Below are positions 33,775 to 42,507 of a stretch of DNA of 64,000 nucleotides, one piece after another. How positions within the stretch are numbered: position 1 is the stretch's first letter; every line of letters begins with the position of its first letter. The notes beneath the pieces are model-generated. The model saw only the letters and a list, made by a program, of their open reading frames with translations. It ran no database searches and was not told the DNA's origin. Source of the stretch: 38-11 sp964539975 (GTDB lineage: Bacteria; Bacillota; Clostridia; Tissierellales; Dethiosulfatibacteraceae); assembly GCA_964539975.1 (NCBI GenBank), contig CAZIKK010000012.1, positions 1-64,000 of the forward strand, read 5' to 3'. A program made the position numbers and the translations under genes.

Positions 33775-35484
33775 ATGATCAAAGGAGTAGGTGCTTCTGA
33801 AGGGATTGCTATAGGAAAGCCTTTCATTATGAGATCAAGCATCAAAGAAATAAGAAAGGCGACCATTTCATCTCCTGATAATGAAGTGGAAAGAATGAGA
33901 AATGCGGTAGAGGAAGCAAGAAAACAAATAGAGGATCTATATCATTATACATTGAAAGAAATAGGAGAAGAAGAAGCTAAGATTTTCGATGCACACAAAG
34001 CAATACTTGATGACCCAGAAGTTTTTGGTGTGGCAGAAAACGAAATACTGAACCAATCAGTATCAGCTGAATGGGCCATCAAAGAAGTGACTGATAAGTT
34101 CATATCAATTTTTGAAAATATGGACAGCAGTTATATGAAAGAAAGAGCAAGTGATCTCCAAGATGTGACGAATCGTGTTTTGTCCATACTACAAGGTGTA
34201 GAAAACACAAGTTTAGCAAGAATAACGGAGCCCGTGATAGTCTTTGCAAGAGATATAACACCTTCAGATACAGCACAGATGAAAAAAGACAAAGTATTAG
34301 CTTTCGTTACAGAAGTAGGTGGTCGGACGTCGCATTCAGCCATAATGGCAAGAACACTCGAGATCCCCGCAGTTGTAGGGGCAAAGGGCGTATTGTCTAA
34401 AATTAAAGAAGGAGACAGTGTTATTGTTGACGGAAAAAAAGGAGCTATTTTGGTGAATCCAGGCACTGATGTGATCGAGGAGTACAAGAAAATACAAGGA
34501 AAAATCAAGAGTGAAAAGAAAGCGCTGAGAGAATTAGTGGGTAAAGAAACCGTGACTGAAGATGGTCTCAAGATAGAACTCGCATGCAATATTGGAACCC
34601 CAGATGATCTTGAAGGCGTCATAGAAAATGACGGTGAGGGGATTGGCCTTTACAGAACAGAATTTCTCTACATGGATCGAGATACCATGCCCACAGAGGA
34701 AGAACAGTACAACGCTTACAAAAAAGTGTTGGAAACTTTGAGTCCAAAGCCTGTTGTTATTAGAACACTAGATATTGGAGGAGATAAGGACACTTGTTGC
34801 TTTGAGATGAGAAAGGAGCTCAATCCATTTCTTGGGTATCGGGCGATACGTATTTCGTTAGATCAAGTTGAAGTTTTTAAGATACAATTGCGTGCAATAT
34901 TGAGAGCCAGCATTTATGGGAATGCAAAAATAATGTTCCCAATGGTTTCAAGTCTCGAAGAATTGAGAGAGGCAAAAGAAATCATACAAGAAGTCCAACA
35001 GGAATTAAAGCATGATGGTAAATCATTTAGCTTTGAAATCGAAGTAGGAATTATGATTGAAATTCCAGCAGCGGCTATCATCTCTGACACTTTTGCAAAG
35101 GAAGTCGATTTTTTTAGCATTGGGACCAATGATTTGATCCAGTATACCACAGCGGTTGATCGCGGCAACGCGGATATTTGCCACCTGTACAGCCCCTATC
35201 ATCCAGCATTGCTCAGATTGATTAAGATGACAATTGACAACGGACATAAAGAAGGCATATGGATAGGCGTTTGTGGAGAAGCTGCTGGAGATCCAACTTT
35301 TATTCCGATCCTTATTGGGATGGGGATTGATGAACTCAGCATGAGTGCAACATCTATATTAAAATCCAGACAGATAATTAGAAAATCGAACAAAAAGAAG
35401 TTGGAGGGACTTGTTGCCCAAGTGTTAGAAATGGGAACTGCAGAAGAAGTTGAGAAAAAAATATTGTCAACACTTCAAGACTAA
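33775..35484 (+). CDS. ptsI: PTS Enzyme I (phosphoenolpyruvate-protein phosphotransferase)
   Basis: The product has 569 residues, full length. Order: N-terminal HPr-binding helical domain, swivelling phosphohistidine domain with H187 (GGRTSHSAIMAR), and a PEP-binding barrel with GLYRTEFLYMDR, the metal-binding EVGIMIEIPAA region and active-site cysteine near the end (IGVCGEAAGDP). Having EI and HPr as the last genes of a sigma-54-controlled sugar operon is uncommon. It suggests either that this is the organism's only PTS phosphorelay or that the locus carries a private one. Repeat R5 follows. Confidence 0.95.
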   Translation: MIKGVGASEGIAIGKPFIMRSSIKEIRKATISSPDNEVERMRNAVEEARKQIEDLYHYTLKEIGEEEAKIFDAHKAILDDPEVFGVAENEILNQSVSAEWAIKEVTDKFISIFENMDSSYMKERASDLQDVTNRVLSILQGVENTSLARITEPVIVFARDITPSDTAQMKKDKVLAFVTEVGGRTSHSAIMARTLEIPAVVGAKGVLSKIKEGDSVIVDGKKGAILVNPGTDVIEEYKKIQGKIKSEKKALRELVGKETVTEDGLKIELACNIGTPDDLEGVIENDGEGIGLYRTEFLYMDRDTMPTEEEQYNAYKKVLETLSPKPVVIRTLDIGGDKDTCCFEMRKELNPFLGYRAIRISLDQVEVFKIQLRAILRASIYGNAKIMFPMVSSLEELREAKEIIQEVQQELKHDGKSFSFEIEVGIMIEIPAAAIISDTFAKEVDFFSIGTNDLIQYTTAVDRGNADICHLYSPYHPALLRLIKMTIDNGHKEGIWIGVCGEAAGDPTFIPILIGMGIDELSMSATSILKSRQIIRKSNKKKLEGLVAQVLEMGTAEEVEKKILSTLQD

Positions 35485-35487
35485 AAC

Positions 35488-35532
35488 ACAAACAAAAAAC
35501 AAAAGGGACGGTTCCTTTTGTTTTTTGTTTGT
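35488..35532 (+). repeat. Palindromic repeat copy R5
   Basis: Forward orientation, 4 nt after the ptsI stop, arms extended to acaaac/gtttgt. It probably terminates the 10-kb sigma-54 operon. Confidence 0.93.
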
Positions 35533-35554
35533 CCTAAAATCGTGTAAGCATCCG

Positions 35555-35583
35555 TTGTTTTAACAAAGCAAGCAAGGTATAAT
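35555..35583 (+). promoter_or_regulatory. Promoter of the nucleotide-sugar/glycosyltransferase cluster
   Basis: TTGTTT (35555-35560), 17-nt spacer, TATAAT (35578-35583), GGTATAATAA context. Confidence 0.68.
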
Positions 35584-35632
35584 AAAGAGAATTAAGGATA
35601 GGGGTTAGATGATTTTAGAAAAGGAGGACGAG

Positions 35633-36157
35633 ATGACAAAAAAATTACTGATGATCCTATTAGTGATTAGCCTACTGCTCACATCAACAGGTTGGTATAC
35701 CACTCACCAAAAAACCATTGCTTATGAGACAAGAAATGCATCGCTATTATGGAATACGTTGACTGAACTTCATGATGTGATGCACGCCATTGCAGACAGC
35801 CTACCTGAGGATGAAGAGTTTAATCAAGCCGTGTTTACCACTTCTATCAATAAAGACATCGATAAAATCAAAGACTTAGCGAGAACACTTCAATTGATTC
35901 AACTGAAACAATACGATATAGGAGGCATTTATCACACAAGATTAATGCTTCTTGCCCGAGATTTGGAGAACACCATTGAGCATGCCATAAACGAAGGCGA
36001 AAGCTTAGACAAAGAAAAAGCAGCATTTCAAAGTATGAGCCAATGGTTGTCAGAGATTTTGTACCAAGATCCAATAGGGGTGGATGGAATGTTTGTTGAG
36101 GCTAATCATGAGGCGATCGGCTATAAACTAGATGATTTGAACGATCAGTTACAATAA
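35633..36157 (+). CDS. Hypothetical membrane-anchored protein
   Basis: The product has 174 residues from ATG 35633, five bases after AAGGAGG. One N-terminal hydrophobic segment (about 4-22, LLMILLVISLLLTSTGW) serves as signal anchor or uncleaved signal. The rest is an alpha-helical, acidic extracytoplasmic domain without cysteines. I do not recognise the family. As first gene of the polysaccharide cluster it could be an assembly accessory, but nothing in the sequence proves it. Confidence 0.75.
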   Translation: MTKKLLMILLVISLLLTSTGWYTTHQKTIAYETRNASLLWNTLTELHDVMHAIADSLPEDEEFNQAVFTTSINKDIDKIKDLARTLQLIQLKQYDIGGIYHTRLMLLARDLENTIEHAINEGESLDKEKAAFQSMSQWLSEILYQDPIGVDGMFVEANHEAIGYKLDDLNDQLQ

Positions 36158-36176
36158 AAGCAAAAGGAGTCAAGAG

Positions 36177-37115
36177 ATGACAACCAAAAAGGCATTGGTG
36201 ACAGGTGGTGCGGGATTTATAGGGACCCATTTGTGTGAAAGGTTATTGGCTGAAGAATATGAAGTTTTTTGTGTGGACAATTTAATTACAGGGAAGATAA
36301 AAAACCTAGATCGGTTTATGAAACAGAAGAATTTTCATTTCATAGAACATGATGTAACAGAGCCGATAGAATTGGAATGTGACGAAATCTATAATTTGGC
36401 TTGTCCTGCAAGTCCAAAACATTATCAGAAAGATCCAGTGAAAACCTTGATGACCAATATTCAAGGGGCCTTTCATCTTTTGAATCTAGCGGACAAAACA
36501 GGTGCAAAGATACTTCAAGCCAGCACCAGTGAAGTTTATGGAGATCCAATCATACACCCTCAAAGCGAAGAGTATTGGGGCAATGTGAACCCTATTGGTG
36601 TGAGGGCTTGTTACGATGAAGGAAAAAGAGCGGCCGAGACATTGTTCATGGATTATCATAGACAACGAGATCTGGAAATCAAGATTGTAAGAATCTTCAA
36701 TACTTATGGACCGGTAATGAGCCAAGGTGATGGCAGAGTAATGACAAATTTCATTATGCAAGCATTGAATGGCCAGGCGCTAACCATATATGGAGATGGG
36801 AGCCAAACCAGAAGCTTTTGTCATGTGAACGACTTGGTGGAAGCCATACGAAAAATGATGGACACAAATCATGATGTGACAGGTCCGTTTAATATAGGAA
36901 ACCCAAATGAAATAACCATTTTAGAATTGGCAAAGAAAATCATCGGATTAACCCAATCCCAATCGGAGATATGCTTTTTAGACCTCCCACAAGATGATCC
37001 TACAAAAAGAAAACCAGACATCCGTACCGCAAAGAAGGGTTTGGGTTGGGAACCTAAAATAGATTTGGAAGAAGGATTAAAAGGGATGATTGAGTACTAT
37101 AAAAACAGCATCTGA
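36177..37115 (+). CDS. UDP-glucuronate decarboxylase-like SDR (UDP-xylose synthase)
   Basis: The product has 312 residues, extended SDR. NAD motif GGAGFIG (10-16), STSEVYGD (serine of the triad) and YxxxK as YDEGK. The strings NLACPASPKHYQKDPVKT and GVRACYDEGKRAAETL are diagnostic for UXS/ArnA-type decarboxylases. It would convert UDP-glucuronate, made by the UDP-glucose dehydrogenase at the other end of the cluster, to UDP-xylose. SD AAAGGAG. Confidence 0.88.
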   Translation: MTTKKALVTGGAGFIGTHLCERLLAEEYEVFCVDNLITGKIKNLDRFMKQKNFHFIEHDVTEPIELECDEIYNLACPASPKHYQKDPVKTLMTNIQGAFHLLNLADKTGAKILQASTSEVYGDPIIHPQSEEYWGNVNPIGVRACYDEGKRAAETLFMDYHRQRDLEIKIVRIFNTYGPVMSQGDGRVMTNFIMQALNGQALTIYGDGSQTRSFCHVNDLVEAIRKMMDTNHDVTGPFNIGNPNEITILELAKKIIGLTQSQSEICFLDLPQDDPTKRKPDIRTAKKGLGWEPKIDLEEGLKGMIEYYKNSI

Positions 37116-37185
37116 CAATCGCGACAAACAGATGTATTAGAGATAGATGGAACTTTTGAAACAGTAATATCAAGGAGTGAATGAA

Positions 37186-38199
37186 ATGAAGGTGTTGGTG
37201 ACAGGTGGATTAGGATTCATTGGCAGCCATACAGTGGCAGCTCTTATAGAGGCGCAGCATCAGGTGGTGATTGTAGACAACTTGATCAACTCAAAAATTC
37301 AAGTGTTGGACAAACTCCAAAAGCTGACAGGGACCAGACTTGAGTTTTATGAGATGGATGTTAGGGATAAAAGCGGCCTAGAAACGATATTTCTCAAAGA
37401 TCAACTAGATGGGGTCATTCACCTGGCAGGCTTAAAATCAGTGGGAGAATCCGTGTTGAAGCCTCTTGACTATTATGAAAACAATATTCTTTCAACCATT
37501 GTCCTCACTCAGATGTGTTTAGACTACAAAGTGGACAAGCTCGTGTTCAGTTCATCTGCAACCGTTTACGGTGATCAGCCAGCACCCTTTAAAGAAGAGA
37601 TGAGTCTAGGGGCAACCACCAATCCATACGGTGAGACCAAAAAGATTTGTGAGCGCATACTCACCGATTCAGTTAAGGTTAACAAAGGATTTTCAGTGAT
37701 TTTGCTGCGCTATTTCAACCCCATAGGTGCTCATGAAAGCGGGTTGATAGGAGAGGAACCCAATGGGATTCCCAACAACTTGATGCCGTTGATCGTGCAG
37801 GCAATGAAAAGAGAAACAGAACCTTTGCAAGTATACGGAAATGATTATGACACACCTGACGGGACGTGTATTCGAGATTACACTCACGTAGTGGATCTGG
37901 CTAAAGGACATTTGAAAGCCCTTGAGAAGATAAAAGAAGGATGTCAAATCTACAACCTAGGAACAGGAAAAGGGACTTCTGTGCTAGAATTGATCCATGC
38001 CTTCGAAAGAATAACTGGAGAGAAAGTGCCTATTGAAATGGGAAAGAAACGGTTAGGAGATATTGGTGTATCTTATGCAGATGTTTCAAAAGCCAAACAA
38101 GAACTGGGATGGCAAGCCGAAAAAGGATTGGACGCCATGGTCGCTGACACTTACCGCTTCGTTCAAAAAACAAAAGGGACGGTTCCTTTTGTTTTTTGA
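37186..38199 (+). CDS. galE: UDP-glucose 4-epimerase with a repeat-derived C-terminus
   Basis: The product has 337 residues from ATG 37186 (AAGGAG upstream). Extended SDR with GGLGFIG, SSATVYGD, YxxxK (YGETK) and the GalE-type PNNLMPLI loop. It interconverts UDP-glucose and UDP-galactose. The natural fold ends near ADTYRFV. The last ten residues (KTKGTVPFVF and neighbours) are encoded by palindromic repeat R6, whose far end supplies the TGA stop. Since the catalytic domain is complete, the enzyme should still work. Confidence 0.92.
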   Translation: MKVLVTGGLGFIGSHTVAALIEAQHQVVIVDNLINSKIQVLDKLQKLTGTRLEFYEMDVRDKSGLETIFLKDQLDGVIHLAGLKSVGESVLKPLDYYENNILSTIVLTQMCLDYKVDKLVFSSSATVYGDQPAPFKEEMSLGATTNPYGETKKICERILTDSVKVNKGFSVILLRYFNPIGAHESGLIGEEPNGIPNNLMPLIVQAMKRETEPLQVYGNDYDTPDGTCIRDYTHVVDLAKGHLKALEKIKEGCQIYNLGTGKGTSVLELIHAFERITGEKVPIEMGKKRLGDIGVSYADVSKAKQELGWQAEKGLDAMVADTYRFVQKTKGTVPFVF

Positions 38200-38200
38200 A
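38162..38200 (+). repeat. Palindromic repeat copy R6, inside the galE 3' end
   Basis: Forward orientation, ttcaaaaaac...gttttttgaa. It encodes the GalE tail in the frame that reads TKGTVPFVF. Just after it, caaaacgagg occurs twice (38203-38212, 38219-38228), a small direct duplication. Confidence 0.93.
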
Positions 38201-38238
38201 AACAAAACGAGGCAAAGACAAAACGAGGGAGAATGTAC

Positions 38239-39381
38239 ATGAAAAAAGCTTTAGTGGTAGCCCGTGTGGTAAAAACTCATATTATGGTTTTTCACGTTCC
38301 TTATCTTAAACTATTGAAAGAGTTAGGCTTTGAAGTACATGTATGTGCTAAGAACGATTATGATGATCCAGACGAATTGAAGATTCCCTATTGTGATCGG
38401 TTTTTCGATTTACCTTTTGAACGGGAGCCTTTTAAGCGAAAAAACTTGGAAGCCTATAGAGGAATGAAGAAGCTGATAAAGGAACAGGATTATGAATTGA
38501 TCCACTGTCATACACCAGTGGGCGGAGCTATTGCTAGAGTAGCAGCCAAGAACGTTAAAAACAAAGGTTCAAAAGTCGTTTATACAGCCCATGGGTTTCA
38601 TTTTTTCAAAGGGGCACCTCTAATGAATTGGTTGTTGTATTATCCAATAGAAAAACATCTTTCAAGATGGACAGATGCTTTGATCACCATCAATGAAGAG
38701 GATTACGAAATGATAATAAAAAGAGGGTTTCACGCAAAATACAAGGAATACACAATGGGAGTGGGAGTTGATTTGGAAAAATTTCACCCAGTATCCTTGA
38801 CAACAAAAAAAAATCTTAGGGAAACATACGGGTACAGCGATGAAGCATTCATCATCGCATATGTAGCTGAAATGGTTGAAAGAAAAAACCACCAAATGCT
38901 AATAGACGCCATGAAAGTATTAGTGAAAAAAATCCCCCAGCTCAAGTTGCTCTTTATAGGACAAGGAAAGTGCCTAGAAATCTTAAAGCAAAGAGTCAAA
39001 AATGATTGTTTGGACTCATCTATTGATTTTATGGGTTTTAGACATGATGTGGCTGACTTGATGAGAATTTCGGACATTGCCGTGTCCGCATCGAGCAAAG
39101 AAGGGTTGCCTGTCAATGTGATGGAAGCCATGGCTTCAGGATTGCCCATGGTGGTGACTAACTGTAGAGGAAACAGACAGTTGGTCGCACATGAAAAAAA
39201 TGGCTATGTGGTTGAAATAAATGATATTGGAACATTTTGCCAAGGAGTGGAAAAACTCCAGCAATCTGAAGAACTGCGCAACACATTCGGAAAATTCAAT
39301 TTAGAGGCGATACAGCGGTATGACATCAAACAAGTGGTTAGACAGATGAAAGCCATTTATAGAAAAGTGTTAGTCGAGTAG
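38239..39381 (+). CDS. Family 4 glycosyltransferase
   Basis: The product has 380 residues from ATG 38239 (GAGGGA eight bases upstream). It is a GT-B fold. The N-terminal half carries HCHTPVGGAIAR and YTAHGFHFFKGAP. The C-terminal half has the donor site pattern AVSASSKEGLPVNVMEAMASGLPMVVT, including the EX7E-like element, and NRQLV. It resembles CapM/EpsD-type enzymes that add hexoses to undecaprenyl-linked oligosaccharides. The sugar is unknown. Confidence 0.87.
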   Translation: MKKALVVARVVKTHIMVFHVPYLKLLKELGFEVHVCAKNDYDDPDELKIPYCDRFFDLPFEREPFKRKNLEAYRGMKKLIKEQDYELIHCHTPVGGAIARVAAKNVKNKGSKVVYTAHGFHFFKGAPLMNWLLYYPIEKHLSRWTDALITINEEDYEMIIKRGFHAKYKEYTMGVGVDLEKFHPVSLTTKKNLRETYGYSDEAFIIAYVAEMVERKNHQMLIDAMKVLVKKIPQLKLLFIGQGKCLEILKQRVKNDCLDSSIDFMGFRHDVADLMRISDIAVSASSKEGLPVNVMEAMASGLPMVVTNCRGNRQLVAHEKNGYVVEINDIGTFCQGVEKLQQSEELRNTFGKFNLEAIQRYDIKQVVRQMKAIYRKVLVE

Positions 39382-39408
39382 GTAGGTCAATTAAATTGGA
39401 GGATGGTT

Positions 39409-40509
39409 GTGAAAATACTTCATGTAATTAACAGCTTGGCGTTGGGAGGAGCAGAAAACCTGACAAGAGAGTTGATACCTATTATGAACCAAATGAGGGG
39501 GATCAACATAGATATTTTGTTATTAAGCGACAAAGACAATGTGTTTGACGGGCAAATTATACAGGAAGGTGTCAAGATAGATGTGTTAAAACTTGACAAG
39601 ATTTATCATCCAATGGCTATTATTGGCATATGGCAACACATCCAAAAAGGAGCATATGATTTGGTGCATGCGCATACTTTTCCCACGCAGTATTGGGTGG
39701 CCTTGTCAAGACCAATGGTAGGAAAAAAGATCAAGTATTTGACAACCGAACACAGTACTCACAACAGAAGAAGAGAATGGCCAGTATTTAAGTACTTGGA
39801 CAAATTTATATATGGTTTTTATGATAGAATTATTTCTGTTTCTGAGCAAACTCAAGATAGCTTGAAAACATGGGTTAAACCTTCAAAAAGACAAGAAAAG
39901 AAGTACGTGGTTATAGAAAATGGCGTGAACATTGAGAAAATCAGACAAGTTTTGCCATATGAGAAAGAAGATTTAATTAAAGGGATTCCAAATGGGACCA
40001 CATTGTTGTGTATGCCAGGGAGATTTTCTCAAGCCAAGGACCAGGCAACTGTGATACGTGCCATCAAAAGACTGCCTGAAAATGTCCACTTGTTGCTGGT
40101 AGGAGAAGGTGACTTGATAGGGGATCACAAAGCTTGTGTAAATCAATTGGGGTTAGGTGACAGAATACATTTTTTGGGGTTTCGGCAGGATATTTACAGG
40201 ATCCTAAAGACTGTCGATTTGGTTGTTCTGTCTTCCCATTGGGAAGGATTTGGAATGGCTGCAGTAGAAGGAATGGCTTCTGGAAAACCGATTGTGGCAA
40301 GCCGGGTTCCAGGCTTGTCTGAAGTCGTTGAAGGAGCAGGGTTCTTGTTTGATCCACAAAATGATGAAGCCCTGGCTCAATGCATTCAACACTTGTTAGG
40401 AGATGAAGAAACCTACAAAGAAAAGGCAAGACAAGGGCAGATTAGGGCTGAAGAGTACGACATTCATATCATGGCAAAGCGTATGAAAGATTTGTACGAC
40501 GCTATTTAA
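39409..40509 (+). CDS. Family 4 glycosyltransferase
   Basis: The product has 366 residues from GTG 39409; GGAGG at 39398-39402 is directly against the upstream ATG 39403, which is therefore unlikely. It is a GT-B fold with LHVINSLALGGAENL at the N-terminus, acceptor-side HAHTFPTQYW and TTEHSTH, and donor-side SSHWEGFGMAAVEGMASGKPIVAS (the EX7E motif). It follows the previous glycosyltransferase in one operon. Confidence 0.88.
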   Translation: MKILHVINSLALGGAENLTRELIPIMNQMRGINIDILLLSDKDNVFDGQIIQEGVKIDVLKLDKIYHPMAIIGIWQHIQKGAYDLVHAHTFPTQYWVALSRPMVGKKIKYLTTEHSTHNRRREWPVFKYLDKFIYGFYDRIISVSEQTQDSLKTWVKPSKRQEKKYVVIENGVNIEKIRQVLPYEKEDLIKGIPNGTTLLCMPGRFSQAKDQATVIRAIKRLPENVHLLLVGEGDLIGDHKACVNQLGLGDRIHFLGFRQDIYRILKTVDLVVLSSHWEGFGMAAVEGMASGKPIVASRVPGLSEVVEGAGFLFDPQNDEALAQCIQHLLGDEETYKEKARQGQIRAEEYDIHIMAKRMKDLYDAI

Positions 40510-40527
40510 AACAAAAGGAGAAAAAAG

Positions 40528-41397
40528 GTGATAATCATCAAATTAATAGGTGGATTAGGAAACCAGATGTTCCAATATGCGCTTTATAAAAAATTTAAGC
40601 AACTTGACCGACCTGTTAAACTGGATCGTTCATGGCTATTGACGAAACCGGCACATAATGGTTATGAGCTAGATCGGGTATTTGATATTCATGGGGATTT
40701 TGCTTCTTTTGAAGAGGTTCATCAACTTGGAGATTGTAAAAGCGATTTGTTTTCGAAGATAAAAAGAAGGATATTTGGAGTAAAAAGCAGCCATTACATC
40801 CACGAAAAGTTTGAATATGATCCTAAAATATGGAAAATGGAAGAAGGTTATCTTGATGGGTATTGGCAAAGTGAAAAATTTTTTCTTGACTGTAAAGAAC
40901 AGGTGGTAGGAGACTTTTTGTTCAAAGGGGAATTAGGAGAAAAGAACAGGAAAGTCAAAGCCTTAGCTGAGGCAGAGAATTCTGTCAGCCTTCATGTGAG
41001 AAGAGGCGACTATATTGCTAACCCAAAGATAAATAAAAAACATGGCAACATTTGCAACAACCATTATTACAAGCAAGGCATTGAACACATGGAAAGAGTG
41101 CTGGCAAAGCCCCTGTTTATCATATTTTCTGACGATATGGATTGGGTAATAAAGAACTTAAAGCTAAAAAATGGCATCTATGTAGATTGGAACACAAAAG
41201 ATCAAAGCTATAAAGATATGTGGCTGATGTCATGCTGTAAAAACAATATCATCGCCAACAGTTCTTTTAGTTGGTGGGGAGCCTATTTAAACAGGAATCC
41301 CGATAAAGTGGTAATAGCACCAAATAGATGGTTCAATGACAGGACCATTAATACAAATGATGTGGTGCCTGAAAACTGGCAAAAGATAAAAGTGTAA
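40528..41397 (+). CDS. Family 11 glycosyltransferase (alpha-1,2-fucosyltransferase type)
   Basis: The product has 289 residues. GGLGNQMFQYA at the N-terminus, SLHVRRGDY (the GDP-fucose-binding motif of GT11/GT23) and ANSSFSWWGAYL near the C-terminus identify GT11. It begins with GTG and has AAAAGGAG upstream. The donor GDP-L-fucose is made by the next two genes, which makes a fucosylated polymer the coherent product. Confidence 0.92.
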   Translation: MIIIKLIGGLGNQMFQYALYKKFKQLDRPVKLDRSWLLTKPAHNGYELDRVFDIHGDFASFEEVHQLGDCKSDLFSKIKRRIFGVKSSHYIHEKFEYDPKIWKMEEGYLDGYWQSEKFFLDCKEQVVGDFLFKGELGEKNRKVKALAEAENSVSLHVRRGDYIANPKINKKHGNICNNHYYKQGIEHMERVLAKPLFIIFSDDMDWVIKNLKLKNGIYVDWNTKDQSYKDMWLMSCCKNNIIANSSFSWWGAYLNRNPDKVVIAPNRWFNDRTINTNDVVPENWQKIKV

Positions 41398-41416
41398 ACT
41401 AATATGGGGTGGATAA

Positions 41417-42481
41417 ATGGGAAAAATAGCATTGATTACAGGTATTACAGGGCAAGATGGCTCTTTCTTGGCAGAATTATTGCTAAAGAAAGGGTATCAG
41501 ATTCATGGGATCATAAGAAAGAGTTCGGCTTTTAACACAGAAAGAATTGAGCATCTGTACTTGAAAGAATTGTTGAGAAACTCAAACAGAGACAGACAGA
41601 TTCGGCTTCATTACGGGGACCTGACAGACCCAACCAATCTTATTCGGTTGATCCAAGAAATCAAACCAGATGAGATCTATAATTTGGCCGCTATGTCTCA
41701 TGTGAAGGCTTCTTTTGAGCTTCCAGAATACACAGCAGATACCAATGGATTGGGCACGCTTAGATTGTTGGAAGCTGTAAGATTACTTGGGTTAGGAGAG
41801 AAAACCAAGATCTACCAAGCTTCCACATCGGAACTATTTGGAAAAGCGGAAGCATTTCCTCAAAACGAAGACACCCCTTTTCATCCAAGAAGCCCCTATG
41901 GAGTGGCGAAACTCTATAGTTATTGGATCACCAAAAACTACCGTGAAGCCTACAATTTATTTGCAGTGAATGGCATTCTGTTTAACCATGAATCAGAACG
42001 ACGGAGTGAAACCTTTGTGACTAGAAAAATCTCCTTGTCTGCTGCAAGAATAAAAAAAGGATTGCAAAAAAAACTATATTTGGGGAACCTGAATGCCAAA
42101 CGGGACTGGGGTTATGCAAAAGATTATGTGGAATGCATGTGGCAAATGCTTCAACAAGATCAACCGGAAGATTTTGTCGTTGCAACAGGGCAAACCCACA
42201 CAGTCAGAGAATTTGCCACGTTGGCTTTCCAAGAGATGGGCATTCAATTGCAATGGGAAGGAGAAGGACTCAACGAAAAAGGAATGGACAAGAAAGGAAA
42301 AGTGTTGATAGAAGTAGATCCTAAATATTTCAGACCGTTAGAAGTAGATTGTTTGGTTGGAGATGCCACAAAAGCGAAGAAAAAATTGGGATGGGATCCT
42401 CAGAAAACCAGCTTTCACCAATTGGTGAAAATCATGGTCAAACATGATTGGGAATTGGTTGACCGAGAAGTTGGCAGATAG
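41417..42481 (+). CDS. gmd: GDP-mannose 4,6-dehydratase
   Basis: The product has 354 residues, extended SDR. NADP motif GITGQDGS, the Gmd-specific RKSSAFNTERIEHLY, TSELFG and YxxxK (YGVAK), then FNHESERR and the conserved WGYAKDYVE. It makes GDP-4-keto-6-deoxy-mannose. It is followed at once by the fucose synthase gene. Confidence 0.95.
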   Translation: MGKIALITGITGQDGSFLAELLLKKGYQIHGIIRKSSAFNTERIEHLYLKELLRNSNRDRQIRLHYGDLTDPTNLIRLIQEIKPDEIYNLAAMSHVKASFELPEYTADTNGLGTLRLLEAVRLLGLGEKTKIYQASTSELFGKAEAFPQNEDTPFHPRSPYGVAKLYSYWITKNYREAYNLFAVNGILFNHESERRSETFVTRKISLSAARIKKGLQKKLYLGNLNAKRDWGYAKDYVECMWQMLQQDQPEDFVVATGQTHTVREFATLAFQEMGIQLQWEGEGLNEKGMDKKGKVLIEVDPKYFRPLEVDCLVGDATKAKKKLGWDPQKTSFHQLVKIMVKHDWELVDREVGR

Positions 42482-42507
42482 AGGTGATGGATAAGGAGAG
42501 TGGTTGG

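Noticed and set aside
40510..40520. acaaaaggag resembling the left arm of the palindromic repeat
   Set aside because: There is no gacggtt centre or right arm. It is the Shine-Dalgarno region of the GT11 gene.
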